This document shows, piece after piece, positions 1-8,700 of a DNA stretch of 64,000 nt. The stretch is taken from contig KI547164.1 in NCBI GenBank assembly GCA_000497835.1, positions 262,161 to 326,160 of the forward strand, written 5' to 3'. The translations under genes and the position numbers were made by a program. This stretch comes from a gamma proteobacterium L18 (GTDB lineage Bacteria > Pseudomonadota > Gammaproteobacteria > Pseudomonadales > Pseudomonadaceae). Every line of letters starts with the position of its first letter. The stretch's first letter is position 1. The notes under the pieces are model-generated. The model worked only from the letters and a program-made list of their open reading frames with translations. It ran no database searches and was not told the origin of the DNA.

Positions 1-252
1 GGCTCCTACGCGGTCCGGGGTAGGAGCCGCAGACATTGTGGGAGCGGGTTCTACCCGCGAAAAAGGTCGCCACGGGGTGCCAGGTATTACGCGGTGTTCT
101 TTTCGCGGGTAGAACCCGCTCCCACAGGAAGTGGTGTGGCAGCCGAAGGCGGCCGCTGCTACAGGGAACCGCGTCGTCTGCATCGCGACCAAGGTCGGCT
201 CCTACACGGTCCGGGGTAGGAGCCGGCCTTGGCCGCGATGCAGACGACGCGG
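1..252. repeat. Cluster of REP-type palindromes
   Basis: This 254-base stretch before the LysR gene holds only repeats. At 1-28 is half of a palindrome ending in TAGGAGCC. At 37-126 two inverted arms of the type TGTGGGAGCGGGTTCTACCC face each other. At 169-252 is a long near-perfect palindrome of the 'gcatcgcgaccaaggtcgg' family, which recurs at seven or more other sites in the window. These are typical Pseudomonas REP/BIME sequences and probably act as terminators or RNA-stabilising hairpins between convergent genes. Confidence 0.85.
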
Positions 253-254
253 TT

Positions 255-1136
255 TTAACGCTGCGCTGCCTGGCGCGCCAGCCAATCGGCAAACGCCAGT
301 GTCCCTTCGGTCGGCGTGCTGCGCGGCGGCTGCACCAGGTAATACGCCAACCCCGTGCGCACCTTCAGCTCGAAAGGCATCGCCAGCCGCTGCTGCGCCA
401 GGTCTTCGGCAATCAGTGCCCAGTCGCCGATGGCCACGCCCGTGCCCTGGGTGGCCACCGACATGGCCAGGTCCAGGGTTTCGAAATGCTGGCCCTGGCT
501 CAGGTTGGGCAAGGTCACGCCTGCGGCAGCCAGCCAGGTCTCCCAGTCCTGCTCGTCGCGGGTGGGGTGCAGCAGCATGTGCTGGCGCAGGTCGGTGGGC
601 TGTTGCAAGGGTTGCGCACCCTTGAGCAGCGACGGCGCGCACACCGGCGTCAGTTGCTCATCGAACAGGTGCCGCGGGCTCTGCCCGGCCGCAGGTTCAG
701 GGCCATAGATAATCGCCGCGTCAAAGCTCTCATGACGGAAGTCCACGCCGTGCTGCACGGTGGTGGTCAGCTCTACCGGCAAGTCCGGGCGCTCGGCCTG
801 CCAGCGCATCAGGCGCGGCCACAGCCAGCGCATCACGCAGGTGGGCGCCTTGAGCTGCAAGGCCTGGCGCCGGCCACCGGCCACTTCCACCGCCTCCTCG
901 ATCAGGCCGAACACCTGCTGGATGCGCGGGAATAGTTCGCGCCCCTGTTGCGTAAGGCTCAACCCGCGTGCCTGGCGCATGAACAGCGGATAACCCAGGT
1001 GGCTTTCCAGGCCGGCGATCTGTCGGCTGACTGCGCCCTGGGTGATGTGCAACTGCTGGGCGGCACGGGTGAAGTTGCAGCACTGGGCGGTGACCAGGAA
1101 GGTGTGCAGGGCGGGGAGGGGGGGCAGGCGTTTCAT
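255..1136 (-). CDS. LysR-family transcriptional regulator
   Basis: A 293-residue LysR-type regulator. The N-terminal winged helix-turn-helix is clear: 'FTRAAQQLHITQGAVSRQIA' at about residues 22-41 is the recognition region, followed by 'LESHLGYPLFMR'. The rest fits the two-lobed LysR effector domain, and the length is normal. It is transcribed divergently from the decarboxylase/aldehyde dehydrogenase pair with 116 bp between the starts, the usual arrangement for a LysR protein that controls the adjacent operon and itself. The effector cannot be read from sequence; an arginine-derived keto acid would fit the neighbours but is inference. Confidence 0.9.
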   Translation of the reverse strand: MKRLPPLPALHTFLVTAQCCNFTRAAQQLHITQGAVSRQIAGLESHLGYPLFMRQARGLSLTQQGRELFPRIQQVFGLIEEAVEVAGGRRQALQLKAPTCVMRWLWPRLMRWQAERPDLPVELTTTVQHGVDFRHESFDAAIIYGPEPAAGQSPRHLFDEQLTPVCAPSLLKGAQPLQQPTDLRQHMLLHPTRDEQDWETWLAAAGVTLPNLSQGQHFETLDLAMSVATQGTGVAIGDWALIAEDLAQQRLAMPFELKVRTGLAYYLVQPPRSTPTEGTLAFADWLARQAAQR

Positions 1137-1252
1137 GTGCGTTCAGCCATGATCTGGGGACATGGCTAGTATGACTATTTTTGGTTTGTGCGCATCCCCT
1201 ATCACCGTTGAAATGACCGCCGATTGCACAACAATACAAAGGCGGCGAAACA

Positions 1253-2887
1253 ATGGCGACGTGCGGCGAAGTTTTGGTCAAGCTCCTGGAAGGCTATGGC
1301 GTGGAGCAGGTCTTCGGCATTCCCGGTGTGCATACCGTGGAACTCTACCGCGGGCTGCCGCGTTCGCCCATCGAACACGTGACGCCGCGCCACGAGCAAG
1401 GTGCCGGCTTCATGGCTGACGGGTATGCGCGCACCCGCGGCAAGCCCGGGGTGTGCTTCATCATCACCGGCCCGGGCATGACCAACATCACCACCGCGAT
1501 GGGCCAGGCGTACGCCGACTCGATCCCCATGCTGGTGATTTCCAGCGTGCAGTCGCGCAGCCAGTTGGGCGGCGGGCGGGGCAAGCTGCATGAGCTGCCC
1601 AACCAGAACGCCCTGGTGGCCGGCGTGTGCGCCTTTTCCCATACATTGATGGCCGCCGCCGACCTGCCCGCCGTGCTGGCCCGCGCCTTCGCGGTGTTCG
1701 ACGGCGCGAGACCGCGCCCGGTGCATATCGAGATCCCGCTGGATGTGCTGGTCGAGAATGCCGACGCCCTGTTGACCAGCGAGCCCGTGCGGGTGCAGCG
1801 CGCCGGTGCCGCGCCAGCGGCGGTGGCGCAGATGGCCGAGTGGCTGCGCACCGCGCAGCGGCCGCTGATTCTTGCCGGTGGCGGCGCCATCGATGCCGCC
1901 CCGGCGCTGACTCGCCTGGCCGAGCGGCTGCAGGCGCCCGTGGCGCTGACCATCAACGCCAAGGGCATGCTGCCGGCGGCCCACCCGCTGTTGATCGGTT
2001 CCACCCAGTCGCTACCGGCCACTCGTCAACTGATCGACGAGGCCGACGTGGTGCTGGCCATCGGCACCGAACTGGCCGAAACCGACTACGACATTACCTT
2101 CAAAGGCGAATTCCGCATCCCCGGCACCCTGCTGCGCGTGGATATCGACCCTGACCAGACCGTGCGCAACTTCCTGCCCAAGGTGGCGCTGGTGGGCGAT
2201 GCCGACAGCGCCGCACAGGCCCTGCTCGATGCCTTGCAGAGCCTGCCTTCGCGGCAGGCCAGCTGGGGTGCCACGCGTGTCAGTGAGCTGCGCGCCGCGC
2301 TGGCCAGCGAATGGGACGCGCCCACTCAGGCGCAGACGCTGATGCTGCAGACGCTGCTCACCGTGCTGCCCGAGGCGGTGCTGGTCGGCGACTCCACCCA
2401 GCCCGTCTACACCGGCAACCTGACCCTGGACATGGACCATCCGCGCCGCTGGTTCAACGCCTCCACCGGCTACGGCACCCTGGGCTACGCCTTGCCGGCA
2501 GCCATCGGTGCCTGGCTGGGCGGCGGTGCCAGCCGTGCCGAGCGGCGGCCGGTGGTGTGCCTGATTGGCGATGGCGGGCTGCAGTTCACCCTGCCGGAGC
2601 TGGCCAGCGCCGTGGAAGCGCGCATCCCGGTGATCGTGCTGCTGTGGAATAACCAGGGCTATGAGGAGATCAAGAAATACATGGTCAACCGCGCCATCGA
2701 GCCCGTGGGTGTCGACATCCATACCCCGGACTTTGTCGCCATCGCCCGCGCCATGGGTTGCGCCGCCCAGGTGGCCAACACTGTGCCCAGCCTGCGCGAG
2801 GCACTGCACGCCGCTTGCGAGCGGCAAGTGCCCACCCTGATCGAAATCGACCAAACCACCTGGATGAGCGAGTTCCACCCATGCTGA
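1253..2887 (+). CDS. ThDP-dependent decarboxylase, probable 5-guanidino-2-oxopentanoate decarboxylase (AruI-like)
   Basis: A 544-residue thiamine-diphosphate enzyme of the acetolactate synthase-like family. The N-terminal domain has the conserved Glu in 'TPRHEQGAGFMADGYAR' (about residues 44-60) that activates ThDP. The C-terminal domain has the metal/diphosphate motif beginning 'GDGGLQFTLPEL' and continuing to 'NNQGYEEIK'. Together with the downstream aldehyde dehydrogenase it resembles the AruI step of the arginine transaminase pathway, in which 5-guanidino-2-oxopentanoate becomes 4-guanidinobutyraldehyde. No AruH-like transaminase is adjacent, so another 2-oxo acid or acetolactate-type chemistry is possible. 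The last codons overlap the next gene by 7 bp, showing translational coupling. Confidence 0.75.
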   Translation: MATCGEVLVKLLEGYGVEQVFGIPGVHTVELYRGLPRSPIEHVTPRHEQGAGFMADGYARTRGKPGVCFIITGPGMTNITTAMGQAYADSIPMLVISSVQSRSQLGGGRGKLHELPNQNALVAGVCAFSHTLMAAADLPAVLARAFAVFDGARPRPVHIEIPLDVLVENADALLTSEPVRVQRAGAAPAAVAQMAEWLRTAQRPLILAGGGAIDAAPALTRLAERLQAPVALTINAKGMLPAAHPLLIGSTQSLPATRQLIDEADVVLAIGTELAETDYDITFKGEFRIPGTLLRVDIDPDQTVRNFLPKVALVGDADSAAQALLDALQSLPSRQASWGATRVSELRAALASEWDAPTQAQTLMLQTLLTVLPEAVLVGDSTQPVYTGNLTLDMDHPRRWFNASTGYGTLGYALPAAIGAWLGGGASRAERRPVVCLIGDGGLQFTLPELASAVEARIPVIVLLWNNQGYEEIKKYMVNRAIEPVGVDIHTPDFVAIARAMGCAAQVANTVPSLREALHAACERQVPTLIEIDQTTWMSEFHPC

Positions 2888-4332
2888 ATTTCCCGCAGAA
2901 CCTGGCCGGCCTGTTCATCGACGGCCAATGGCACCACGGCCCTCAGGCCCTGACGGTGATCAACCCCAGCAACGAGCAGGTGCTGGCCCAGGTCGATGGC
3001 GCCGACGAAAGCGCCGTGGACCTGGCCGTGGCCGCTGCCCACCGCGCCTTCGCCGCCTGGTCGCACACCCCGTCGCGCCAGCGCGCCGCTTACCTGCGCG
3101 CCATCGCCGATGGCGTCGAGGCACGCCGTGAGCGCCTGGTGCAGCTGCAAGCCTGCAACAACGGCAAGCCGCTGTTCGAAGCCGGCATCGACGTGGACGA
3201 CGTGATCGGTACCTTCAACTATTACGCCGGCCTGGCCGAGCAGTTGGACGAGCAGCGTGACACGCCAGTACCGCTGCCCACCGACGAGTTCAGCGCCCAG
3301 GTGCGTCGCGAGCCATGTGGGGTGGTGGGGCTGATCGTGCCGTGGAACTTCCCCATGGTCACCACCGCGTGGAAGCTGGCGCCGGCCCTGGCGGCGGGTT
3401 GCTGCGTGGTGCTCAAGCCCTCGGAAGTCACGCCCCTGGCCGAGCTGGAATTGGCTGCCATCATCGCCGACTGCGGTCTGCCCCCCGGTGTGTTCAACCT
3501 GGTGTGCGGCACCGGCCTGGCGGTTGGCGCGCCGATGGCGGCGCATAAGCGCATCGCCAAGATCTCCTTCACCGGCAGCAACGCGGTGGGCGTGCAGGTG
3601 ATGCAGCGTGCGGCGGAAACCGTGAAGGGCGTGAGCCTGGAATTGGGCGGCAAGTCGGCGCTGTTGGTGTTGGAAGACGCTGACCTGGACCTGGCGGTGG
3701 AACTGGCCAGCGGCGGCGGTTATTTCAACGCCGGGCAGATGTGTTCCGCCACCAGCCGGGTGCTGGTGGCCCAGCCGCTGTACGACGAGTTCCTGCAACG
3801 GCTCAAGGCCCGCGCCGAGGCCATCGTGCAGGGTGACCCGTTCGAGCCCGGCACCGAGATGGGTGCACTGGTCAACCTTGCGCAGTTCCAGCGTGTGCTG
3901 GGGCATATCGACGCGGGGATTACTGCAGGCGCCACATTGGTCACCGGGGGTGCGCGCCCGGCTGCCTTGCCGGTGGGCTACTTCGTGCAGCCCACAGTGT
4001 TCACCGACGTGCCGTTGGACAGCGCGTTGTGGAACGAGGAAATCTTCGGGCCGGTGTTGTGCGTGCGTGCTTTCGACAGCGATGCGCAGGCCATCGAGTT
4101 GGCCAATGACAGTGACTTCGGCCTGGTGGCCAGTGTGGTCAGCGCTGACGTGCAGCGCGCCGGCGAGGTGGCCAATGCCTTGCAAGCCGGGTTGGTGTGG
4201 ATCAACGCGCCGCAGGTGATCTTCCCGCAGACCGCGTGGGGTGGCTACAAGCAGAGCAGCCTGGGGCGTGAGCTGGGGCCGTGGGGGTTGCAGGCGTTCC
4301 AGGAGATCAAGCACATCGTACGCGCCTGCTGA
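2881..4332 (+). CDS. NAD(P)+-dependent aldehyde dehydrogenase
   Basis: A 483-residue aldehyde dehydrogenase of normal length. Diagnostic motifs are 'GLIVPWNFPM' (active-site Asn), 'SFTGSNAVG' (cofactor loop), 'SLELGGKSALLVL' (general-base Glu) and 'FNAGQMCSATSRVLV' (catalytic Cys). The start ATG lies inside the last codons of the decarboxylase; longer upstream reading would run through that gene. The likely role is oxidation of the aldehyde made by the partner decarboxylase, for example 4-guanidinobutyraldehyde to 4-guanidinobutyrate (a KauB-like role). Family assignment is firm; the substrate is inferred from context. Confidence 0.88.
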   Translation: MLNFPQNLAGLFIDGQWHHGPQALTVINPSNEQVLAQVDGADESAVDLAVAAAHRAFAAWSHTPSRQRAAYLRAIADGVEARRERLVQLQACNNGKPLFEAGIDVDDVIGTFNYYAGLAEQLDEQRDTPVPLPTDEFSAQVRREPCGVVGLIVPWNFPMVTTAWKLAPALAAGCCVVLKPSEVTPLAELELAAIIADCGLPPGVFNLVCGTGLAVGAPMAAHKRIAKISFTGSNAVGVQVMQRAAETVKGVSLELGGKSALLVLEDADLDLAVELASGGGYFNAGQMCSATSRVLVAQPLYDEFLQRLKARAEAIVQGDPFEPGTEMGALVNLAQFQRVLGHIDAGITAGATLVTGGARPAALPVGYFVQPTVFTDVPLDSALWNEEIFGPVLCVRAFDSDAQAIELANDSDFGLVASVVSADVQRAGEVANALQAGLVWINAPQVIFPQTAWGGYKQSSLGRELGPWGLQAFQEIKHIVRAC

Positions 4333-4349
4333 GTTCGGTGTTGTGGCTA

Positions 4350-4530
4350 TCGCGGCCAAGGCCGGCTCCTACACCAATCGTGTTCCACCACGGTCGGCGG
4401 TTACACCGGTCGTGTTCCACCACGGTAGGCGGTTACACCGGTCGTGTTCCACCACGGTAGGCGGTTACACCGGTCGTGTTCCACCACGATTGGCGTAGGA
4501 GCCGACCTTGGTCGCGATGTAGGCGCCGCG
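4350..4530. repeat. REP palindrome expanded by a 32-bp tandem repeat
   Basis: The outer arms ('tcgcggccaaggccggctcc' at left, 'ggagccgaccttggtcgcga' at right) are a standard REP palindrome of this genome. Its loop holds a 32-bp unit beginning TCGTGTTCCACCACGG repeated head to tail: 4378-4409, 4410-4441, 4442-4473 and a partial copy at 4474-4495. Copies 2 and 3 are identical and copy 1 differs by one base. The loop has therefore grown by slippage or unequal recombination. It fills the gap between the convergent aldehyde dehydrogenase and AraC genes. Confidence 0.9.
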
Positions 4531-4539
4531 ATCTGCGGG

Positions 4540-5469
4540 TCAAACGCTCATGCGCAGGCGCTGCAGATCCCGGGCTGGCGGCGCGCCAAACAGCCGGCTG
4601 TATTCGCGGCTGAACTGCGAGGGGCTTTCATAGCCCACGCGGTACCCCGCCGCGCAGGCATCCAGCCCTTCGCTCAACATCAACCGCCGGGCCTCCTGCA
4701 AGCGCAGCTGCTTCTGATACTGCAACGGGCTCATCGACGTCATGGCCTTGAACCGATGGTGCAGGGTGGACACGCTCAGGTTCACCTCGCGGGCCAGGTC
4801 TTCCATGCGCAGCGGCTGGTCAAAATGGTTGTTCAGCCATTTGATCGCCTGGGTCACGCGATGCATCTGGCTGTTGCCCACGGCGATTTCATACAGCCGA
4901 TGCCCCTGTGGGCTGCGCAGCAGACGGTAGAGGATCTCGCGGCGCACCAGCGGCGCCAGCATGGCGATATCCTTCGGGGTATCGAGCAAGCGCACCATGC
5001 GCACCACGGCGTCCAGCAGCGGCGCATCCAACTGCTCCACATACAGCCCACGCTCGGTCGGCCGGGCCGGCACGCCCAATGGGCCGGCGGCGGCAATCAG
5101 CGCGTTGATTTCCCCCGGGTCGATGTCCAGCCGCAACGACAGGCACGGGCTTTCGGGCGAAGCTTCCAGAATGGCGCCGCTGACCGGCATGGCCACTGAC
5201 ACCACCATGTAGTTGAGCGGGTCGTACAGGTAGTCCTCGGCGCCCAGGCGCACGCGCTTGCTGCCATTGGCCAGGATGCACAGGGCCGGGCTCATCAAGG
5301 CCGGGAAGGATTGGCTGCATTGCTCCTGCCGGCTGAGGAACAGCGAAGGCACGGCCGAGGCGAAGCTGCCGTTGCCCTCGGTGTGGCGCACGATCAGTTC
5401 GGCAAGGGTGGCGCGCTGGCTTTCCATGAAAGGGTCCAGCTGGGCGTGGAGACGCTCGAAATCCGTCAT
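4540..5469 (-). CDS. AraC-family transcriptional regulator
   Basis: A 309-residue regulator with the AraC N-terminal type (a cupin-like effector domain, 'YDPLNYMVVSVAMPVSG') and a C-terminal double helix-turn-helix. The first HTH includes 'MEDLAREVNLSVSTLHHRFK' and the second 'AGYRVGYESPSQFSREYSRL', ending with a typical 'FGAPPARDLQRLR'. I chose the ATG giving MTDFERLHAQ; the frame is open further upstream, but that part is low-complexity intergenic sequence. The target is unknown. The gene diverges from the small monooxygenase gene, and a long inverted repeat lies between them. Confidence 0.87.
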   Translation of the reverse strand: MTDFERLHAQLDPFMESQRATLAELIVRHTEGNGSFASAVPSLFLSRQEQCSQSFPALMSPALCILANGSKRVRLGAEDYLYDPLNYMVVSVAMPVSGAILEASPESPCLSLRLDIDPGEINALIAAAGPLGVPARPTERGLYVEQLDAPLLDAVVRMVRLLDTPKDIAMLAPLVRREILYRLLRSPQGHRLYEIAVGNSQMHRVTQAIKWLNNHFDQPLRMEDLAREVNLSVSTLHHRFKAMTSMSPLQYQKQLRLQEARRLMLSEGLDACAAGYRVGYESPSQFSREYSRLFGAPPARDLQRLRMSV

Positions 5470-5543
5470 GGCAAAGCCTCGGTGGGCGAATGTGCCGAGG
5501 ATAGTTTTGTGCAATCGCAAGCGCCAGTCCGATCCTGCCGGAT

Positions 5544-5670
5544 GCTTGCCTGATCCTGCCGATGTTACCCAGTGGCCCCATTGCTGCGGGCCTGCCTGGC
5601 GGGTACCGAATGTCCGATACTTTCCCCGCCTGTTTGCGGTGGAAGATGCCTTGCGCAGGATCAGGCAAGC
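5544..5670. promoter_or_regulatory. 16-bp perfect inverted repeat between araC-type gene and ABM gene
   Basis: GCTTGCCTGATCCTGC at 5544-5559 is matched exactly by its reverse complement at 5655-5670. A further GATCCTGCC occurs at 5531-5539. Spaced, repeated half-sites in a divergent regulator/target gap fit an AraC-family operator that loops DNA; a transposon-like palindrome is the alternative. The rest of this 290-bp gap holds no gene. Confidence 0.5.
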
Positions 5671-5761
5671 CACAGGCAGGAATCGACTAACGCCGGTTGG
5701 CGTGAGCGCTTAATCTCTGTTGCCGTACCACCAGAATCAGTCGACTACGGAGAGCCATCCC

Positions 5762-6100
5762 ATGTCTGTATCCACCCCCGTCAGCCATTGTGCATTCATC
5801 CGCGCCCGCGCCGGGCGTTCGGCGGAACTGGGCCAGCGTCTGGAACGCCTGCTGCTGCCCACGCGCCACACCCCGGGTTGCCTGCATTTCGCCTTGCAAC
5901 ACTCCCAGTGCGACGAGGACTTGTGGTTGATCAGCGGCTTCTGGGTCAACCAGCAAGCGATGTCGGTGTGGTTTGCCTCGCCGGTGATGCAGGTGTTCGA
6001 TGCACTGGTCAGCGACCTGCTGGTCACCAGTCTGGATTTCCACACCTTCAGCGACGTCGAGGCGCGCGGTTGCGCGGCCGTGCACAAACTGGCCAGCTGA
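5762..6100 (+). CDS. Antibiotic-biosynthesis-monooxygenase (ABM) domain protein
   Basis: A 112-residue protein. 'HCAFIRARAGRSAELGQRLE', a central 'PGCLHFALQHS' and 'EDLWLISGFWVNQQAMSVWF' match the ferredoxin-like ABM fold (YgiN-type quinol or small-molecule monooxygenases). The ATG at 5762 starts MSVSTPVSHC. It may be controlled by the divergent AraC protein. Substrate not predictable. Confidence 0.7.
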   Translation: MSVSTPVSHCAFIRARAGRSAELGQRLERLLLPTRHTPGCLHFALQHSQCDEDLWLISGFWVNQQAMSVWFASPVMQVFDALVSDLLVTSLDFHTFSDVEARGCAAVHKLAS

Positions 6101-6142
6101 GCCGCTACAATGCCCGGCTTCGATCAATGGCCGGGGCACACA

Positions 6143-6373
6143 ATGGCACGCAGAGAGTTTCAGCACTTCGAGGCCGTTTCGGCCGCAGTACCAGGCGAGG
6201 GCGGCTACAGCGCAGCCATTGCCGTCAAGGAACTGGGCGCCGGTGGCGCGCCGCGCTTCCACAAGATACTGCCCGGCAGCACCTTCAGCACCGCCATGAG
6301 CGCTGACCAGGCCGCCTGCGACGAGCTGGCCAAACTGGCCGATGTCGACGCCGACGGCGAGCTGGTGTGGTAA
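6143..6373 (+). CDS. Hypothetical 76-residue protein
   Basis: A small open frame from MARREFQHFE to DGELVW, ending five bases before the convergent flavin reductase gene. The sequence is mixed and acidic towards the C-terminus, with no signal peptide or membrane segment. I recognise no domain. It follows the ABM gene by 43 bp and could be cotranscribed with it. Codon use looks like the neighbours, which supports a real gene. Confidence 0.5.
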   Translation: MARREFQHFEAVSAAVPGEGGYSAAIAVKELGAGGAPRFHKILPGSTFSTAMSADQAACDELAKLADVDADGELVW

Positions 6374-6377
6374 CGCT

Positions 6378-6998
6378 TTACTGTGGGCGGTACATCTTGA
6401 ACAGCGCTTCGGGGCCGAGCTGGAAGTAGTCGGCCGGGCCGCCGCCACGCAGAATCGGCTGGGCGGCGGCGGTGTCGTAGACGCCGTCCTTGAGCAGCCA
6501 CTTGGCAATGTGCACCGCCACCACCTCACCCAGGATCAGCCAGCTGGGCACCACCTGCTGGTCGGCACGTTGCAGCTGGATGATCTGCGTGACCTTGCAT
6601 TCGAACGACACGGGGCTTTCCTGCACCCGCGGCACGGCAATCACCTTCGACGCCACCGGGGTCAGGCCGCTGAGCTGGAACTCGTCCACCTCGGGCGCAA
6701 CGGCGGCGCAGCTCTGGTTCATCTGCTCGGCCAGCGGCCGGGTGGCCAGGTTCCAGGCGAACTCGCCGGTTTTCTCGATGTTGTTCAGGCTGTCCTTGCG
6801 GCCGATGCTGGAGAACCCGATGATCGGCGGGATGTAGTTGAAGGCGTTGAAGAAGCTGTAGGGCGCCAGGTTCAGGCGGCCGTGCTCGTCGTGGGACGAG
6901 ATCCAGCCGATGGGCCGCGGGCCGACGATGGCGTTGAACGGATCGTGGGGCAGGCCGTGGCCCTGGGAGGGTTCGTAGAAGTGGATGTCGTCGGGCAT
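6378..6998 (-). CDS. Flavin reductase family protein (FMN-binding split barrel)
   Basis: A 206-residue protein of the flavin-reductase-like domain family. 'VGPRPIGWISSHDEHGRLNL' near residue 25 and 'APYSFFNAFNYIPPIIGFSS' form the FMN-binding part. Related proteins reduce flavin with NAD(P)H or act as flavoprotein oxidoreductases. The ATG giving MPDDIHFYEP is preferred to an upstream frame extension that lacks conserved sequence. It stands alone on its strand. Confidence 0.8.
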   Translation of the reverse strand: MPDDIHFYEPSQGHGLPHDPFNAIVGPRPIGWISSHDEHGRLNLAPYSFFNAFNYIPPIIGFSSIGRKDSLNNIEKTGEFAWNLATRPLAEQMNQSCAAVAPEVDEFQLSGLTPVASKVIAVPRVQESPVSFECKVTQIIQLQRADQQVVPSWLILGEVVAVHIAKWLLKDGVYDTAAAQPILRGGGPADYFQLGPEALFKMYRPQ

Positions 6999-7115
6999 TG
7001 CACGATCCTGGCGAGGTGGGGGGAGGCCAGTGTGCCGGTGGGGCGGTTGGCTGTGCAAGGCTCAATGGCGTCCCCCTATCTCCAACAGTGTGGTAGTAGC
7101 ACCTGTCTTGAAAAT

Positions 7116-7196
7116 GCGGCGCCTGCATCGCGACTAAAGTCGGCTCCTACGCCGTCCGTGGTAGGAGCCGGCCTTGGCCGCGATGCAGGCGACGCG
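7116..7196. repeat. REP palindrome
   Basis: Two long complementary arms ('gcctgcatcgcgactaaagt' and its complement through 'ccgcgatgcaggcgacgc') around a short loop. Same family as 169-252. It lies just after the transporter stop codon and could end that transcript. Confidence 0.85.
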
Positions 7197-7200
7197 GTCC

Positions 7201-8520
7201 TCAGTCAGTATCGATACGCGAATGGGTGCGAGTGTCTTTCATGAACACATACACCAGCAACGAACAGGCGATGCACGCCGTCACGTACCAGTAGTAGCCG
7301 CTCTCCATGCCGATGCTCTTGAACCACAGGGCGATGAACTCGGCCGTACCGCCGAATATCGACACCGTCAGCGCATAGGGCAGGCCTACGCCCAGGGCGC
7401 GGATTTCAGTGGGGAACAGCTCGGCCTTCACCACCGCGTTGATCGAGGTGTAGCCGCTGACGATGATCAGCGCCGCCATGATCAGGAAGAACGCGCCCCA
7501 CCAGGTCTCGATGGTGTGCAGGGTGGTCAGGATCGGCACGGTGCACAGGGTGCCCAGCACGCCGAAGGCGATCAGGATGGGGCGCCGGCCGATCTTGTCC
7601 GACAGCGCGCCGATCACCGGTTGCAGGCACATGAACAGGAACAGCGTGGCGGCCGAGATCATGGTCGAGTCGGCCTTGCTCATGCCCACGGTGTTCACCA
7701 GGTACTTCTGCATGTAGGTGGTGTAGGTGTAGAACGCCAGAGTGCCGCCCATGGTTAGGCCCACTACGGTCAGCAGCTCCTTGGGGTGGCGCATCAGGGT
7801 GCGCATCAGGCTTTCCTTGGGCGCCTCTTTCTTCTGGGTGAAGGACGCAGTTTCCTCCATGCCGCGACGCAGCCACAGGGCCACCACCGCGCACATCGCG
7901 CCGATCACGAAGGGCACACGCCAGCCCCAGGCCAGCAGCTGTTCCTCAGTCAGTGTCTGTTGCAGCACGATCAGCACGGCCAGGGCGATAAGCTGCCCGG
8001 AAATCAAGGTCACGTACTGGAAGCTGGAGAAAAAGCCGCGACGTTCCTTGGTGGCCATCTCGCTGAGGTAGGTGGCCGAGGTGCCGTATTCGCCGCCCAC
8101 CGACAGGCCCTGCATCAGCCTCGCGATGACCAGCAGGATCGGCGCGCCGACGCCGATGGTTTCATAGCTGGGTGTGAGGGCAATCATCAGCGAGCCGAAG
8201 CACATCAGCAGCACCGAGGCCATCAGCGCCGCCTTGCGGCCCTTGCGGTCGGCGTACAGGCCCATCAGCCAGCCGCCAATGGGGCGCATCAGGAAGCCTA
8301 CGGCGAAGATCGCGGCGGTGTTGAGCAATTGCGCGGTGAGGTCGTTCTTGGGGAAGAACACCTGGGCGAAATACAGCGAGAAGGCGGCGTACACGTACCA
8401 GTCGTACCACTCGACCATGTTGCCCACCGAGCCGCTGAAAATCGACTTCAGGCGGCTGCTGGTGGTTTTCGTGACAGCCGGCGCCTGCGCACCGGCGGGC
8501 AGGGGTGTGGAGTGTTCCAT
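7201..8520 (-). CDS. MHS-family (MFS) dicarboxylate/alpha-ketoglutarate transporter
   Basis: A 439-residue inner-membrane transporter with 12 predicted helices. Family marks are 'GNMVEWYDWYVYAAFSLYFA' (helix 1 of metabolite:H+ symporters), 'LYADRKGRKAAL' (loop 2-3 signature) and 'MQGLSVGGEYGTSATYLSE' (helix 4). Overall it reads like the alpha-ketoglutarate permease (KgtP) subfamily. Immediately upstream on the same strand are DctD- and DctB-like regulators, and a sigma-54 promoter is visible about 60 bp ahead of the start. The set therefore looks like a self-contained, signal-controlled C4/C5-dicarboxylate uptake locus. The exact substrate is inferred. Confidence 0.85.
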   Translation of the reverse strand: MEHSTPLPAGAQAPAVTKTTSSRLKSIFSGSVGNMVEWYDWYVYAAFSLYFAQVFFPKNDLTAQLLNTAAIFAVGFLMRPIGGWLMGLYADRKGRKAALMASVLLMCFGSLMIALTPSYETIGVGAPILLVIARLMQGLSVGGEYGTSATYLSEMATKERRGFFSSFQYVTLISGQLIALAVLIVLQQTLTEEQLLAWGWRVPFVIGAMCAVVALWLRRGMEETASFTQKKEAPKESLMRTLMRHPKELLTVVGLTMGGTLAFYTYTTYMQKYLVNTVGMSKADSTMISAATLFLFMCLQPVIGALSDKIGRRPILIAFGVLGTLCTVPILTTLHTIETWWGAFFLIMAALIIVSGYTSINAVVKAELFPTEIRALGVGLPYALTVSIFGGTAEFIALWFKSIGMESGYYWYVTACIACSLLVYVFMKDTRTHSRIDTD

Positions 8521-8578
8521 GAAGAGTCCCTTTAGTTGTTTTTGTATGGCAACGGAATACGTGCCTTGGCAGGGATAT

Positions 8579-8596
8579 AGCAGGGGGCGTGCCAGA
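8579..8596 (-). promoter_or_regulatory. Sigma-54 (-24/-12) promoter of the transporter gene
   Basis: Read on the minus strand, the sequence is CTGGCACGCCCCCTGCT. The -24 GG (8592-8593) and -12 GC (8580-8581) are ten bases apart, as RpoN requires, and the -24 element is perfect; only TTGC is changed to CTGC. The adjacent DctD-like protein is a sigma-54 activator, so the site and regulator match. Confidence 0.7.
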
Positions 8597-8700
8597 TTGG
8601 AGGTGGCTGGTTTAGAGGGGTTGCGTCACTTTGATAAGCAAGAATCCGCTCATTTGCGATCAGCGGCTAGGCAAAAAACCGCCGATGTGCCCGCCGCCTC

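Noticed and set aside
4378..4495. CRISPR-like array from the 32-bp repeats
   Set aside because: Units are directly adjacent with no unique spacers, no cas genes are nearby, and the array lies in a REP loop.
8558..8576. Another sigma-54-like site, GGCACG...TTGC, closer to the transporter start
   Set aside because: GG and GC are 13 bases apart instead of 10; the site at 8579-8596 has correct spacing.
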